DNA from: Trichobilharzia regenti
Taxonomy: Eukaryota > Platyhelminthes > Trematoda > Strigeidida > Schistosomatidae
DNA: 64,000 nt
Assembly (NCBI GenBank): GCA_944472135.2
Contig: OX235262.1
Span: 59,616,440-59,680,439 of the forward strand
Direction of reading: 5' to 3'
How positions within the stretch are numbered: the first letter of the stretch is position 1; the number at the start of each line of letters is the position of its first letter. Below are positions 54,511-64,000 of this stretch, one piece after another. The notes under the pieces were generated by a model, which was not told the DNA's origin, did no database searches, and saw only the letters and a list, made by a program, of their open reading frames with translations. Made by a program: the position numbers and the translations under genes.

Positions 54511-57500
54511 GTATGTGTATTTATTACTGCATCATTTGTCTTTGTAGTTAAAATATTGCCTGTAGCAGATCTGTTTCACCTATCGATGGTTGTAACTAGT
54601 CATTTCTGGAGAAGCGTATCTATTAAGGCCTTAAGGAACCTCTTTATTCCCAGGGTTTAATTGACGCTTTGAAATAATATAAAGTGCAGAAAGCATTATT
54701 TATTATTCTGCATAGTGTTGGCATGTAATGGAACTAATTCTGTTCTTTATCCGTCTCATTTTCAATGTTTTTATGCAACTTCACCACCTCCATACACTTA
54801 CTGGGTACAAAATGCTTTTGTGTCATAGTTTATTCCTTGAATTTCTTCACCACTTATTCAGATTATAGATATGTCGATTAGTTAGCGGCCGATGACTATT
54901 ATCTACCTCTTCTTATGTACTGACAGGTTAGTGTCACATTCTTTACTCTTCAAAAGGTTGATGAACTAAAACCAAGCAAACATTTTCAAAACTTAGACTT
55001 AAAGAAAACTAGAACTATTTCACTGCGAAGTGCCTAACTCTGTTTCGGCCAGGTGAGAGCATACAGAGTTGTCATCTGAAGTGGTAGCAACTAGCGGTGT
55101 TCGTCAGGGATGTCCCCTATCCCCGTTTCTGTTTGATTTCATCATGGATACCTCAATAACCCTAACTGACTTCAGAGACGTGATATCTGGTCTGCTACCG
55201 ACCAAAATACGTGTGCACTGTTCAGCAGTTGACTCTGTCCTCCTCTATGGCTAACTGTGAGTTAGACATGACAACGGAAAGTGGAAGATATGTAAAGCCT
55301 GGCTAGGTGTTTTTGATCAAAGGTGCCCGCGTTCTACCTCCCATGTTAGGTGGTTGTGTAATAAGGTGAACAATATTGGCGTTAGGCGTCGTTCGTCGGT
55401 AAGAAGGGGGAATCAGTCAACAGGTTGTAAAGTTACACCTATAGAGATGGTTAGGATATGTTTTACGCATGCCTAGCCGCCGTCTTCCTCGACGAGCAAT
55501 GTTAGCTGACTGACATAAGTTGAGGTTGAAAAGGAGCTAGTGGTGGTCAAACCAAAACATGGCTTTATTGTTCAATGAAATCCGCAACAGTTAGTTTAGG
55601 TCAGCCAGTCACGTAAGGAGGTGTAGACTGATAGGCTGGATGGGGTCTTCGGGGTGGCAAAAACCAATGAAGGCTGGAGACAATCGGTGATATGGCTCGC
55701 AGTCGTCCTCAATATCACAGATGCGTTTACTCCTTGTAATTTATAATATCCAATAAAATCCGATTCCATATTACTATTCTTTTTGCCTTACACTTTTGTT
55801 TATTACCCCTCTTTTGAATCATTTCAAGTCTAAATAGTTTCGTTTAGAAAATGTTTCATTACAGTGTATAACACGACTATGTTGTTACTTTCCTTCTTCA
55901 AACAGACTGTATACTATATTTTCACCGACGGATTACAGCCAGGATGTAGTTAGGTTTTACTATCAAATGAGTATTTTAAACCAACAGAATGTGTTATACT
56001 GCACTAACCAGGGACTTGAATGCACTAATTAGGAATATTAGCTTAGAAAGATGGGCATTAAGGCGTTGGGTGGGAAGTCAGCAGTCACACCAACTTTCCT
56101 CTGGTGTAAAGTCCTGACAACAATTATTGCGTTTGCTCTGTCTGTGGCCTTCAAGTTTTGATTTAAATCGATCACTGCATAATCAGATTCCCAAAGCTTG
56201 AATGTGTATTGAATGCCTGTTCTGTCTGAAGTTCTTGTCTGCATTCTGAAACTTACCGTGTGTAGTGTTTCCCGTGTTTTGGTGGTCATTGAAAATGTTC
56301 TAAACAGGCAATCTTAAGCAAACTAGTTGTATTGATATAAGAATGGAACTTATTCACCTTGATAGGGTATATTTTTTTTAATACTGTGGTTTTTTTTGAT
56401 GTCAGTTAATTAAACCTAGTTTTGCAACTAAGTAGCTAGCCGAGCTAGGCCTAAAATCAGCTGTTAGTGAAAATGTACCTCATTGGCTCAAGTAATCAAC
56501 CTGGATTTGAATCCCGCCTCATCTACTTCAAAGTATGGAAGTGGGTAGTCTCATTAACCGTCACACAAGTTTTGCTCATACCATGGTACGTGGAATATTT
56601 ATTTTGGGCAAATGAACTTTTACTGATTAAGGTTAGCTATTGGTACTCGCGAAATTATAGACGAACTATAGCAACATTATTAAAATATTTTGGCGATTCC
56701 AAGTAAGACCTCTTTTGGTCTAGAAGGAAGTCCAAGTAGCGACAACTGCTTTCGTCCAAGTTCCTTTCTCTTTCTTGACTTGCATCGATGCTTCCGATAG
56801 TATAACAAGTTCGCCATTTTGCACAGGACTAGCATAAAATTACTCAACGGTTATAAAAGAATAGTCCAGCCTGGCGAACATAACATACAAATGAGGTAGA
56901 AGTGGGGTTTTATCTGACAGCATCACTTGTTCTCTTCGGTGTGTGAAACAGATGATAAGCCCCTCAGAAAGTCTCAGCATTGCCTGGAACACTGGATAGA
57001 ACACCTTGAAAAGAGTTTAGTATACTGGAGCACTAGCGCTGACTACGTTGTTGTTAGAACTCACTTGTCCTTACTTACTTTACTTCGGCTATCTCCTACG
57101 GGAGGATGAGCCGGCTTCATAAACCATGAAGTTTCATGGGAATTTGGTACGAGTGATGTCCCCAGCATCGCTCGGCCTTTTGTTTGAGAGTACAGCTCTA
57201 GCCTTTACACAACCAAGTGTGACCTACAAGACAGTAGGAGTGGAGTAGGGAGTCCACTATCCATTGGCAGCCGGTGACCGGAGTCCGGTTCATACGCCTT
57301 TTAGAATGGGGCCAGACATCCAGGGCATCCGATAAGCCCTTTGTCCATACGTCTACCGGTGAGCTCCGGTGAGCTTCATACGCCAGTTGTTGGAGGTTTG
57401 GAATCAGGGTTTAGCCATCTCCCCTAGACTGTCATCCAATGGACAGTCAACCCGGTGAAGAGCACCGGGCATCCGCTTTCGCCCTCTCACTTTGGTGAGA

Positions 57501-59508
57501 AACACCTCCGCCACGTGAAGGCAGTGAGTAGGACTTCCTCAGGATAAGCAATACTATACTATAAGCAATACTTATTGCACTGGGGGCTGATGGTACTAAG
57601 TTGCACAGGCTGAATTTGGTCTGGCGGGGCTCAGACCCAGAACTTACTGATTGAAAGCCGAGTGCTTAAGCCAATGTGCCATATTCCCATAGCGTTAAGT
57701 ACTCTAAAACGTAGAATTGTACTGTCGGCTGAAACCAGTCTACTCAACAAAACAGGCATCTGAAGGGAAAGTCAAGGATTAAGTTACTCAACGTGAACAA
57801 CTTGCTCTCGGCGAGTTTCCGCGTTGCATGCGAGACTCTTGCCAGAGAGCTCACTGGGTTGTTTAAATTGTAGAAGATCAAGTCTTCTATCCCTGAGGAG
57901 TAAGGTCATAATTGTATCTGTCATTGAAAAAGCCCACTTAAAATATGTCATAATTATTAGGGTACTGATTTGTTACAGATCACATCATAAATACTAGCTG
58001 TTTTCGACTAAGAGTAGACTGGGTTTTCATGCAGGTCGTAGATACACTAGCCGTGTGTTTACTGCCTACTGATTTCTACACTTATTGCAGGTTAACAATT
58101 CTTGCAATTCTCGATGTTAAAGCTGTATTCGATTCGTAAGATACGGTTGCTCGTCAGAATTATTTATTGGCGGAAGCTTATCAGGATATTGAGAGTATCG
58201 TACAGAAAATACCTCAGGTATGGCGTAGACAAAGAATTGTCTCTTATGGTTGCTCTAGTCAATAGTGGTGTTAATAAGGGTTTCATTAAACCTCTAGGTT
58301 GTCTTTCTGACCTTATCAACATGAATTTTTTTCGCATGCCAGGTTATGAATTCTAAATCTTCTAATTAAACAACTCCTTTTTTTTAACCATGCTGATTGT
58401 AGGTCGTTTGAAGTCAGAGATAGCACCAGCACTGAAACATTTGAGTGCCGGTCTCATAGCTTCAGGCTGTCAAATAACTGAATTAGATCTCAGCGATAAT
58501 GCTTTCGGACCCAATGGGGTTGTTGGTGTCACTGATTTACTCGCAAGCAATACTTGTTGTACTCTGAAGGTTAGTGCATTTTACGAATGTTAAACAAATC
58601 CTAATAATTTTGCAGGTATTAAAAATGAACAACCAAGGTCTCGGACATGAAGGATGTCGACATCTTACCGAAGCCTTAGAAAAAGGAAGGAATTTGTATG
58701 GGAAACAAGGACTGTTGCTTAAAACTTTTTCTGGCGGAAGAAATCGTCTTGAGAATGTTGGAGCTAAAATGCTTTCTAAAGTGTTCTGTGACATGGGCAC
58801 CTTAGAAGAGGTATTCTCTAAATAAAATTTGTTATTAAAATCTTTTAGCTTTCCCTTTATCAAAATGGCATTGGAATACACGGAATCGAAGGAGTATTTT
58901 CCCTAGTGAACATAATCAAGTCAAACTTGAACTTGCGAGTTCTAAATCTTTCTGACAATTCGCTTACTCCGCGTGGTGGTGAGGCAGTTGCACGCGCTTT
59001 ATCATCATTAGTCAACCTAGAGGTGAGTTGTTTTTTCTCTCCATAGTATTGATTTTATAGTTTTTATTTGCTGAAGTAACCATTAGTTATTTTTTCTCAA
59101 CATAATTATAATTGATATGTCTTGTATTGAATGATCGCATGATCGGTCTAAATAGTATTGCTACTCAGTTCTCAGTGCAGTCATTTGTGTCAATCTAGAA
59201 TTTCACTTAGATAGATGCAGTATGCTGCACTTCAGCCTAATAAGTTTCTTTGTCGAGCACTGCCCACTGTGAGGATGTTTTCTTAGACTTCACGTGACCA
59301 CATAGCCCTGCATGCCCCTCGGAATTTCTCATATTAATTTTCCAAAATTATACATCATTGCAAGTTTCCTCCAACATAACATTCAAAAGTGGATGTAGTC
59401 TAAATAGGCAAAGGTTGGTTGTTCAATATCTGCCTTACTGATACAGTGGGAAGTACTCCAAAAGTTAAAGCAACAACCTTGTGACTACTACACCGCTTCA
59501 GTAACTCT

Positions 59509-59542
<34 letters not shown>

Positions 59543-62500
59543 TTTTCCAAAGGTTGTCTAACCAATGTCAGCTCATGATGAAATCCTGTACAGTGTGTAC
59601 ACGGATAAGCTAAAAACGTCTCTTCATATGTGGAGATGTATGTGTATTCTTAATAGTAATGCGTTTTAAGATATAAAATGAGTCGATCTGTCGTATGGTA
59701 TAGTTTTTAAGATTTTTTGTTGATGTAGAGATTTGATTTGTTTCAAGTTTGATCACAGACTGATGTTAGTTAGACGACAACTATTGAAAACCAAGGGATA
59801 CTGGACAGCTAGTTCATCTACTTTTGGAACTCATTGGCAGTACACACCCATTACCGGACCTTGGACCTAAGACCTTTCAGTTACAGAGCAAACTCGTAGA
59901 CTATTCAGCCGCTGGGATGCGACTCAATGGCCAGTCCATGGATTTTAACTTCTATCAATTCGTGATTTTGGCGTGACTGGCACTAGCGAATGTCATCGGC
60001 GAATATTTGTCCTCGCTTCTGACCGGGTGAACCCCACTAGTCATGACTTTCCACAAGAACTCCATGCAACTTTGTCTTGCAGCAAGTCACCAGCAAGCAC
60101 CAAAAATTGATAGAAGTTAGAATTCATGGACGATTGAGTCGGGTCTTAGCAACTGAATGATCTGTGAGCTTGCCTTGTAAGTGGAAGGTCCTGAGTCCGA
60201 AACGTGGTTGGTGCGTACTGCCGATGAATTCCAAACTAGGACGAAACAGCTATCCAGTATTGCTTGGTTTTCAGTGGTTCTCTCACTGATGTCCATCCCT
60301 TTATCGTGTAGTGTTTAATAGTTGAAATTTTCGATTGAACAACTATTTTATTCTCGAGGTGGATTTCTTTACGAATCAACCTCTAAAAAGCAAGGACTGG
60401 TCGTCAAAGTGTTGATTTTTCTGCTGTGTGCCCACAACCTCATAAGAGATCATATCTAGAATAGTCAGACTGCGACATCAACGCGTTACCGTCGGATGAT
60501 TAGATTAGGTTAGGATGACTTGATTTTGGTATCTATATCATACTTATTGGAAATGTGATTTATTGGCTCATGCCTCTCGCAATGGGTCTTTAGTTTGAAT
60601 CCCGCTCCACCTGCTTGAACTTGGAAAGTTCGTTAGTATCATCCACCCTGGCATACAATAAGTGCACGTAGTTCATAGCCTTGCTTTGGGTAACTGATTT
60701 TTAACTAAACTAAATTAAACTGGGATTACTGTCATCTAGTGTCATGGTTGATGAGCCTTGTTGGTCGTAACTTCTCACCAAAAGCTTTGGAAAATCTATT
60801 TTGAAGTTAATCCTTAATGCACAGTGAGTAGATATTCAAACGGGGGCTGATGCAGGAATTTAATTGATTCCATGAATTGATATCAATTACAAAATAAGCC
60901 AATTATCTGCTACTATGAACTTTTCATTAAAAGCGTTATGTTGTGTAGGCTAGACAGTGTAGCAGTGAAGTTTCTAGTATATCTTACACAACTGCCTTAA
61001 CAGACAGACAGCATAAACTTCAAGCCTTATTGGAGTATAAGGATTTCTCTACAAGTGGATTTTCGGTAGCTTGCTGTGGTCATTGTGGAGATGTAGCTGA
61101 TTAACACATGCACTAAACTTCCAACTAGCGGGACCCGAATTCGAATCCTGCTCCTTCCTATTTCAGCCTGGGCAACTAAATAGAGTATCACCAATGGTCC
61201 TCACAATGAAAGTGTTGTTCGTAGCTTGTTATCGGGTAACTGAGTTCTAATTGTCTAATTACTCTGTTAACTTGGTATATTTGTAGCTGCCTTTGCGATT
61301 GTACTCGCTTACTGACCTGATCGTTCATCTCATGACTGTTTCCTGATCAATTTGATAAATAACCGACCGACCAGTGTATGTTTGTATGTCTGTCTGTCTG
61401 TCTTCGACATAGAACTTTGCACTGATTGCAGCAGTTCCAGTCCCCACAATTCACTCAGCACACAAAGCAAGAGAAGAAGAAGAAAGTAGAAGAAATGCAT
61501 AATGGAGACAGTAAACAGAGGTGTGAGACAAAGGAAGAGTAATAAAGAAGAACAAAACAATTTCATTGGAAATCATAAGTCACAAGGAGTGGATGCATCT
61601 GCGCGGGCCACTGAGAACGATTTTGAGCCATATCACCGATTGTCTCTAGCCATTGGTTTTTACCGTCCCTAGGACCCCAACCAGTCAGGAAGTCTGTACC
61701 TTCCTATGTAGCTGGCTTAAACTAACTGTTGTGGATTTCATTGACTGGTGCCAAGTTTTAGTTTGACCGCCGCTAGCACTTTTCCAGCCTGACCCTATGT
61801 CAGCTAACATTTCCCGTCGAGGAAGGCGATGACTAGGCATACGTAACACATGTCCTAACCATCTCAGTCGATGTAACATTACAGCCTCATCGATTGATTT
61901 CCTCACCTTACATAGCACTCGACGCCTAACCTCAATATTGCTCACCCTATTATTACGCTTCGCACGGGAGATAGAACTCAGGCACCTATGATCAAAGACA
62001 GTTAATCTTTTCATGTCTTCCACTCTCAGTGGCCAGGTTTCACAGCCAACGATAAAGAAGGATGGTATAGACTGCTGAGCAGTACACACGCCCTTTGGTC
62101 GATATCCGGATATCACGTCTACCCCAGAGACGGCGTAAACTGGCATGTGCGAAACCAGCCCTCTGTATCCGTGCTGAGATTTCGTCGAGATCAACCCGTT
62201 GGGACTGGCTGATGGTACTTCTCAAATAAGTGAAGTGGTCAACGTGCTCTACCACTTCACTGCCTATTTCTAAACTAAGAGGCAGTGTTGTCCAGTCCTG
62301 CAGCAAACATCATCCTACATTTGGTAGGAGCGAATCGCATGGTATGTTTGTATTAATCTTTGAGAACCTGAGTTCTTTTCTGCGAAGCATTGTTTTCGCT
62401 TTTATTCCCAAGATTTGTTGAGTTTTTCATCCCTATTCATCTGCACAGTCTTCATCTGTATATATGCTAATACAGCCTCAAAGATATGTCCTGAAATTTA

Positions 62501-63314
62501 GCCAGTGGTTGCTGCGTATAATTGACAGAGATGAAAAGAATTCACTTTAACCAGTGTGTAGTGCTATGTAATGATTATCACGACTCCTTTATGTTTATCA
62601 TTGTGTAAGTGCTGTAACTTCTTACTCAACTTATTTTTATTGGGACTGTGTGAAAAAAAGACGAAGGTGTTTTTAAACAGCAGTGAAGTTTGGTTTTGAA
62701 AATTTTCTTTATAAATCATGTGAAACAACACAATATTTTACTTATACATATTTCATTTACACAGGAGTTGTATTTAAGTGATTGTATTCTTCGATCAGCT
62801 GGTGCAAAATCACTTGCTTCAGTATTTGAAGATCCTGATACAACTCCTAATCTAAGAGTCTTGAATTTAGCTGGTAATGAAATCAAAGCTTCAGCAGGAA
62901 TCAACTTGGTCTTATCTTTGGGGAATAAATCACGCTTAGAATCTCTGGATTTAAATGCTAATGAATTCGGTCGATCTGGTGTACGATCAATTATTCAAAC
63001 ACTGGATTCAGTTGGTCTTTTACACACTTTACCTGTACCGAATGATAACGACGAGTCGAGAGAAGCAGAAGATGGTGAAGTTGGTGGTGGTGGTGGTGAT
63101 GAGGCATATCTGTGGGCATTTGATGAAGATCAAGGCTCTGATGGCGAGGATGAAGATGATGGCGGTGATGAAGACAACGAAGCGAATGGTGAATATGATG
63201 ATGAAGAATACGGAGATTCTACACAAAGTCAGTACGATGATGGGGATGAAGAAGAAGAAGAGGAAGATTATGAACGTGAAAATTATGGGGATGTTACTCA
63301 AAATCAAAAAGAGA
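54273..63314 (+). CDS. RANGAP1: Ran GTPase-activating protein 1 (partial, 5 exons)
   Basis: RanGAP1 stimulates GTP hydrolysis by Ran in the cytoplasm and at nuclear pores, driving nuclear transport. Exons 54273-54510, 58403-58569, 58616-58810, 58849-59022 and 62765-63314 give about 441 residues with every phase consistent. Leucine-rich repeats follow the RanGAP order: LNLSGNTLGIEAA, FTGRLKSEIAPAL, ELDLSDNAFGPNGV, MNNQGLGHEG, GGRNRLENVGA, GTLEELSLYQNGIG, VLNLSDNSLTPRGGEAV, LNLAGNEIKASAG and LDLNANEFG. The Arg of FTGR corresponds to the key Arg of yeast Rna1p (Arg74) and is encoded just after intron 1. After the LRRs comes the long Asp/Glu stretch that in RanGAP1 separates the LRRs from the C-terminal domain; that domain lies beyond the window. 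Start chosen at the first in-frame ATG (54273); 54285 is an alternative. Introns 2 and 3 are only 46 and 38 bases, introns 1 and 4 about 3.9 and 3.7 kb. Confidence 0.93.
55045..55830 (+). mobile_element. RTE-like element, internally deleted (family I)
   Basis: LSSEVVATSGVRQGCPLSPF and FLFDFIMD (RT motif B region) jump, after a deletion of several hundred bases that removes YADD, to the region of the long copy around LLYGCETW. The C-terminal remnants and the family 3' UTR start follow. Non-functional. Confidence 0.8.
56465..56580 (+). repeat. SINE family D copy
   Basis: ACCTCATTGGCTCAAGTAAT, GGATTTGAATCCCGCCTCAT (B-box), CTACTTCAAAGTATGG and GTAGTCTCATTAACC. tRNA-like head partly kept. Confidence 0.55.
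57065..57545 (-). mobile_element. Internally deleted non-LTR element (family III tail), second copy
   Basis: Nearly the same sequence as 12460-12870 (ACTCGTACCAAATTCCC, GGCTACCAATGCATAGTG-type blocks on the complement), with the AAGTAAAGTAAGTAAG tail. The join between tail and body differs slightly from that at 12.45 kb. Confidence 0.65.
57575..57700 (-). repeat. SINE family D copy
   Basis: Complement: AATATGGCACATTGGCTTAA, GGTCTGAGCCCCGCC (B-box degraded), GTGCAACTTAGTACCATCAG. Confidence 0.55.
58403..58569 (+). CDS. RANGAP1: RanGAP1 exon 2
   Basis: Acceptor ATTGTAG, donor CTGAAG|GTTAGT. Encodes RLKSEIAPALKHLSAGLI and ELDLSDNAFGPNGVVGVTDL, the strongest RanGAP signature in the window. Confidence 0.93.
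58616..58810 (+). CDS. RANGAP1: RanGAP1 exon 3
   Basis: Acceptor TTTTGCAG, donor GAAGAG|GTATTC. Encodes MNNQGLGHEGCRHLTEALEK, GGRNRLENVGAKML and MGTLEE. Preceded by a 46-base intron. Confidence 0.93.
58849..59022 (+). CDS. RANGAP1: RanGAP1 exon 4
   Basis: Acceptor TCTTTTAG, donor CTAGAG|GTGAGT. Encodes LSLYQNGIGIHGIEGVFSLV and VLNLSDNSLTPRGGEAVARA. The intron before it is only 38 bases, near the lower limit for splicing. Confidence 0.93.
59508..59600 (+). repeat. (TA)n run joined to a family C SINE 3' end
   Basis: About 15 TA units run directly into AGGTTTTCCAAAGGTTGTCT and CCAATGTCAGCTCATGATGA, the end of family C. Confidence 0.7.
59745..60310. repeat. Third head-to-head pair of family C SINEs
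   Basis: The minus copy (about 59745-60005) and plus copy (about 60095-60310) share the leader (GATAGAAGTTAGAATTCATG against CATGGATTTTAACTTCTATC), tRNA-like head and hammerhead-like block. The plus copy is the best preserved: GTACTG, CCGATGA, CCAAACTAGGACGAAAC, AGCTATC and CAGTAT. Confidence 0.65.
60535..60690 (+). repeat. SINE family D copy
   Basis: TTTATTGGCTCATGCCTCTC, TTTGAATCCCGCTCCACC (B-box), GCTTGAACTTGGAAAGTTCG, GTATCATCCACCCTGG. Confidence 0.55.
61085..61240 (+). repeat. SINE family D copy
   Basis: GTGGAGATGTAGCTGATTAA, AATTCGAATCCTGCTCC (B-box), CTATTTCAGCCTGGGCAACT, GAGTATCACCAATGGTCCTC. Confidence 0.5.
61385..62345 (-). mobile_element. RTE-like element, 5' truncated (family I)
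   Basis: Complement covers LQDWTTLPLSLEIGSEVVEH, CETWPLRVEDMKRLTVFDHR, HRLRWLGHVLRMPSHRLPRR, GQTKTWHQSMKSTTVS and the 3' UTR with a TGTCGAAGACAGACAGACAG tail. Frameshifted in a few places. Confidence 0.85.
62765..63314 (+). CDS. RANGAP1: RanGAP1 exon 5
   Basis: Acceptor TTTACACAG, donor GAGA|GTAAGT. Encodes the last LRRs (ELYLSDCILRSAGAKSLASV, VLNLAGNEIKASAG, LDLNANEFGRSGVRSI) and the acidic linker of about 80 residues, rich in Asp, Glu and Gly, built from GAN/GGT-type codon runs. The next exon is outside the window. Confidence 0.93.
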
Positions 63315-63429
63315 GTAAGTTCTTTTATGGAGATTATTGCTAGCTGGCTAGACTGTTCTCAATATTATCGACTAATAATAAAAGTGAAATATGCGCATCG
63401 TTGTAGAGGATACCTGTACGTTAATATGT

Positions 63430-63666
63430 TTTTCTTTCCTTCACGTTCCCAGTGAAACATCGGGCTTCAAGCTAGAGGCTTGAAGTTTCTGTAGCAGTGG
63501 TAATTATTTTTACAGGATGGGATTGCTAGCCTCATGCCCAACCTTTCCTCTTTACCAGCATTATTTCTGGCTTAGCGAGGTAAAGGAGTGCTTCTGTGGA
63601 CGGGGATCGAACCCCGGACCATGTGGATGGTCGGTGAGCTTCCTAACCGCTATGCCACCGACGCAC
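63430..63666 (-). repeat. Chimeric SINE (family B) with 12-bp target duplication
   Basis: Complement: GTGCGTCGGTGGCATAGCGG, GGGTTCGATCCCCG, GGTTGGGCATGAGGCTAGCA and the RTE family II tail (AACGTGAAGG). ACGTTAATATGT is duplicated at 63418-63429 and 63667-63678. In the RanGAP1 intron after exon 5. Confidence 0.85.
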
Positions 63667-63739
63667 ACGTTAATATGTAGTGTAGTTGTATTAGTTGAAA
63701 CCATACATTATTATTAATTTTGAGTTCCTGGATGAATGA

Positions 63740-63880
63740 CAACTGACAGACTGAGTTTTAGCATGGAACTTTGCATGGAAGTGCAGCAGTTTTATTTACC
63801 ATACTCCATTTACCCCACAAAGATAGCAAAAAAGGTAAAAAGAAATTCAAAAGGACTAAAATGATGAGAAATGTGTGAAA
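63740..63880 (-). mobile_element. RTE-like 3' UTR scrap (family I)
   Basis: Complement: TTTGTGGGGTAAATGGAGTA, CTGCTGCACTTCCATGCAAA, GTTCCATGCTAAAACTC. Matches the last part of the family I tail. Confidence 0.5.
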
Positions 63881-63892
63881 GAACAATAACAC

Positions 63893-64000
63893 TGTACGTC
63901 GGTGGCACAGTGGTTAGGACTCTCGCCGACCATGCACATGGTCCGGGGTTCGATCCCCTGCCGACCCACACCTGATGTCTACGGTCGGCCTGCGAAATTT
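63893..64000 (+). repeat. SINE family A, cut by the window edge
   Basis: GTACGTCGGTGGCACAGTGG, GGGGTTCGATCCCC, ACACCTGATGTCTACGGTCG and GCCTGCGAAATTT. Continues beyond 64000. Confidence 0.85.

Larger units (their letters stand above)
54511..58402 (+). other. RANGAP1: RanGAP1 intron 1
   Basis: 3.9 kb, GT..AG. Contains an RTE-like copy (55045-55830), two family D SINEs, the internally deleted family III element (57.07-57.55 kb) and possibly an RT scrap near 58110-58135 (LAILDVKAVFDS). The rest is unassigned. Confidence 0.8.
59023..62764 (+). other. RANGAP1: RanGAP1 intron 4
   Basis: 3.7 kb, GT..AG, holding a TA microsatellite, a family C SINE scrap and pair, two family D SINEs and an RTE-like copy. 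No exon-like sequence was found between 59023 and 62764. Confidence 0.8.

Noticed and set aside
59508..59540. CRISPR-like or satellite array
   Set aside because: Simple TA dinucleotide run only. No spaced direct-repeat array exists anywhere in the window.
62955..63455. 166- and 92-codon ORFs overlapping RanGAP1 exon 5
   Set aside because: Shadow frames of the acidic low-complexity coding sequence.

Overview
The window reads as nuclear DNA of a blood fluke (genus Schistosoma, trematode). The evidence is AT-rich DNA with multi-exon genes (introns from 38 bases to more than 8 kb) and several trematode-type mobile families: SINEs with a schistosome SM-alpha-type hammerhead segment, RTE-like, CR1-like and Penelope-like retroelements, a BEL/Pao-like gag, and solo LTRs. 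Species cannot be fixed from the sequence alone.

Two host genes are well supported. (1) A pentatricopeptide-repeat (PPR) protein gene, PTCD1-like, lies on the minus strand. Eight exons run from 27177 down to 1078, every junction keeps phase, and the gene leaves the window at the left edge. (2) A Ran GTPase-activating protein gene (RanGAP1) lies on the plus strand. Five exons run from 54273 to 63314 and end in the acidic linker; the C-terminal domain lies past the right edge. The two genes are transcribed away from each other. The roughly 27 kb between them, and nearly all large introns, are transposon-derived.

Layout. 1-27 kb: PPR gene with introns holding SINEs, RTE-like copies, two solo LTRs, a 600-bp 18S rRNA fragment (6713-7312), an RTE-like copy split by a SINE (20.2-22.2 kb) and a Penelope-like palindrome (22.34-24.22 kb). 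27-38 kb: mostly unassigned, with one copy of a long paralogous repeat (A), a CR1-like RT remnant and a 5' RTE piece. 37.3-41.0 kb: LTR / 653-codon gag / LTR, BEL/Pao-like, no pol. 41-47 kb: unassigned plus a degenerate RTE-like copy. 47-54.2 kb: paralogous repeat (B) carrying nested insertions and ending next to the RanGAP1 start. 54.2-64 kb: RanGAP1 with transposon-filled introns.

The most noteworthy signals are a second tRNA-headed SINE family whose copies share a minimal hammerhead-ribozyme layout and recur as head-to-head inverted pairs; an intact gag-only ORF between diverged LTRs; an RTE-like insertion with a clean 12-bp target duplication and a readable empty site in the paralogous copy; and a near-perfect Penelope palindrome carrying two identical GIY-YIG reading frames. 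All comparisons were made by eye.
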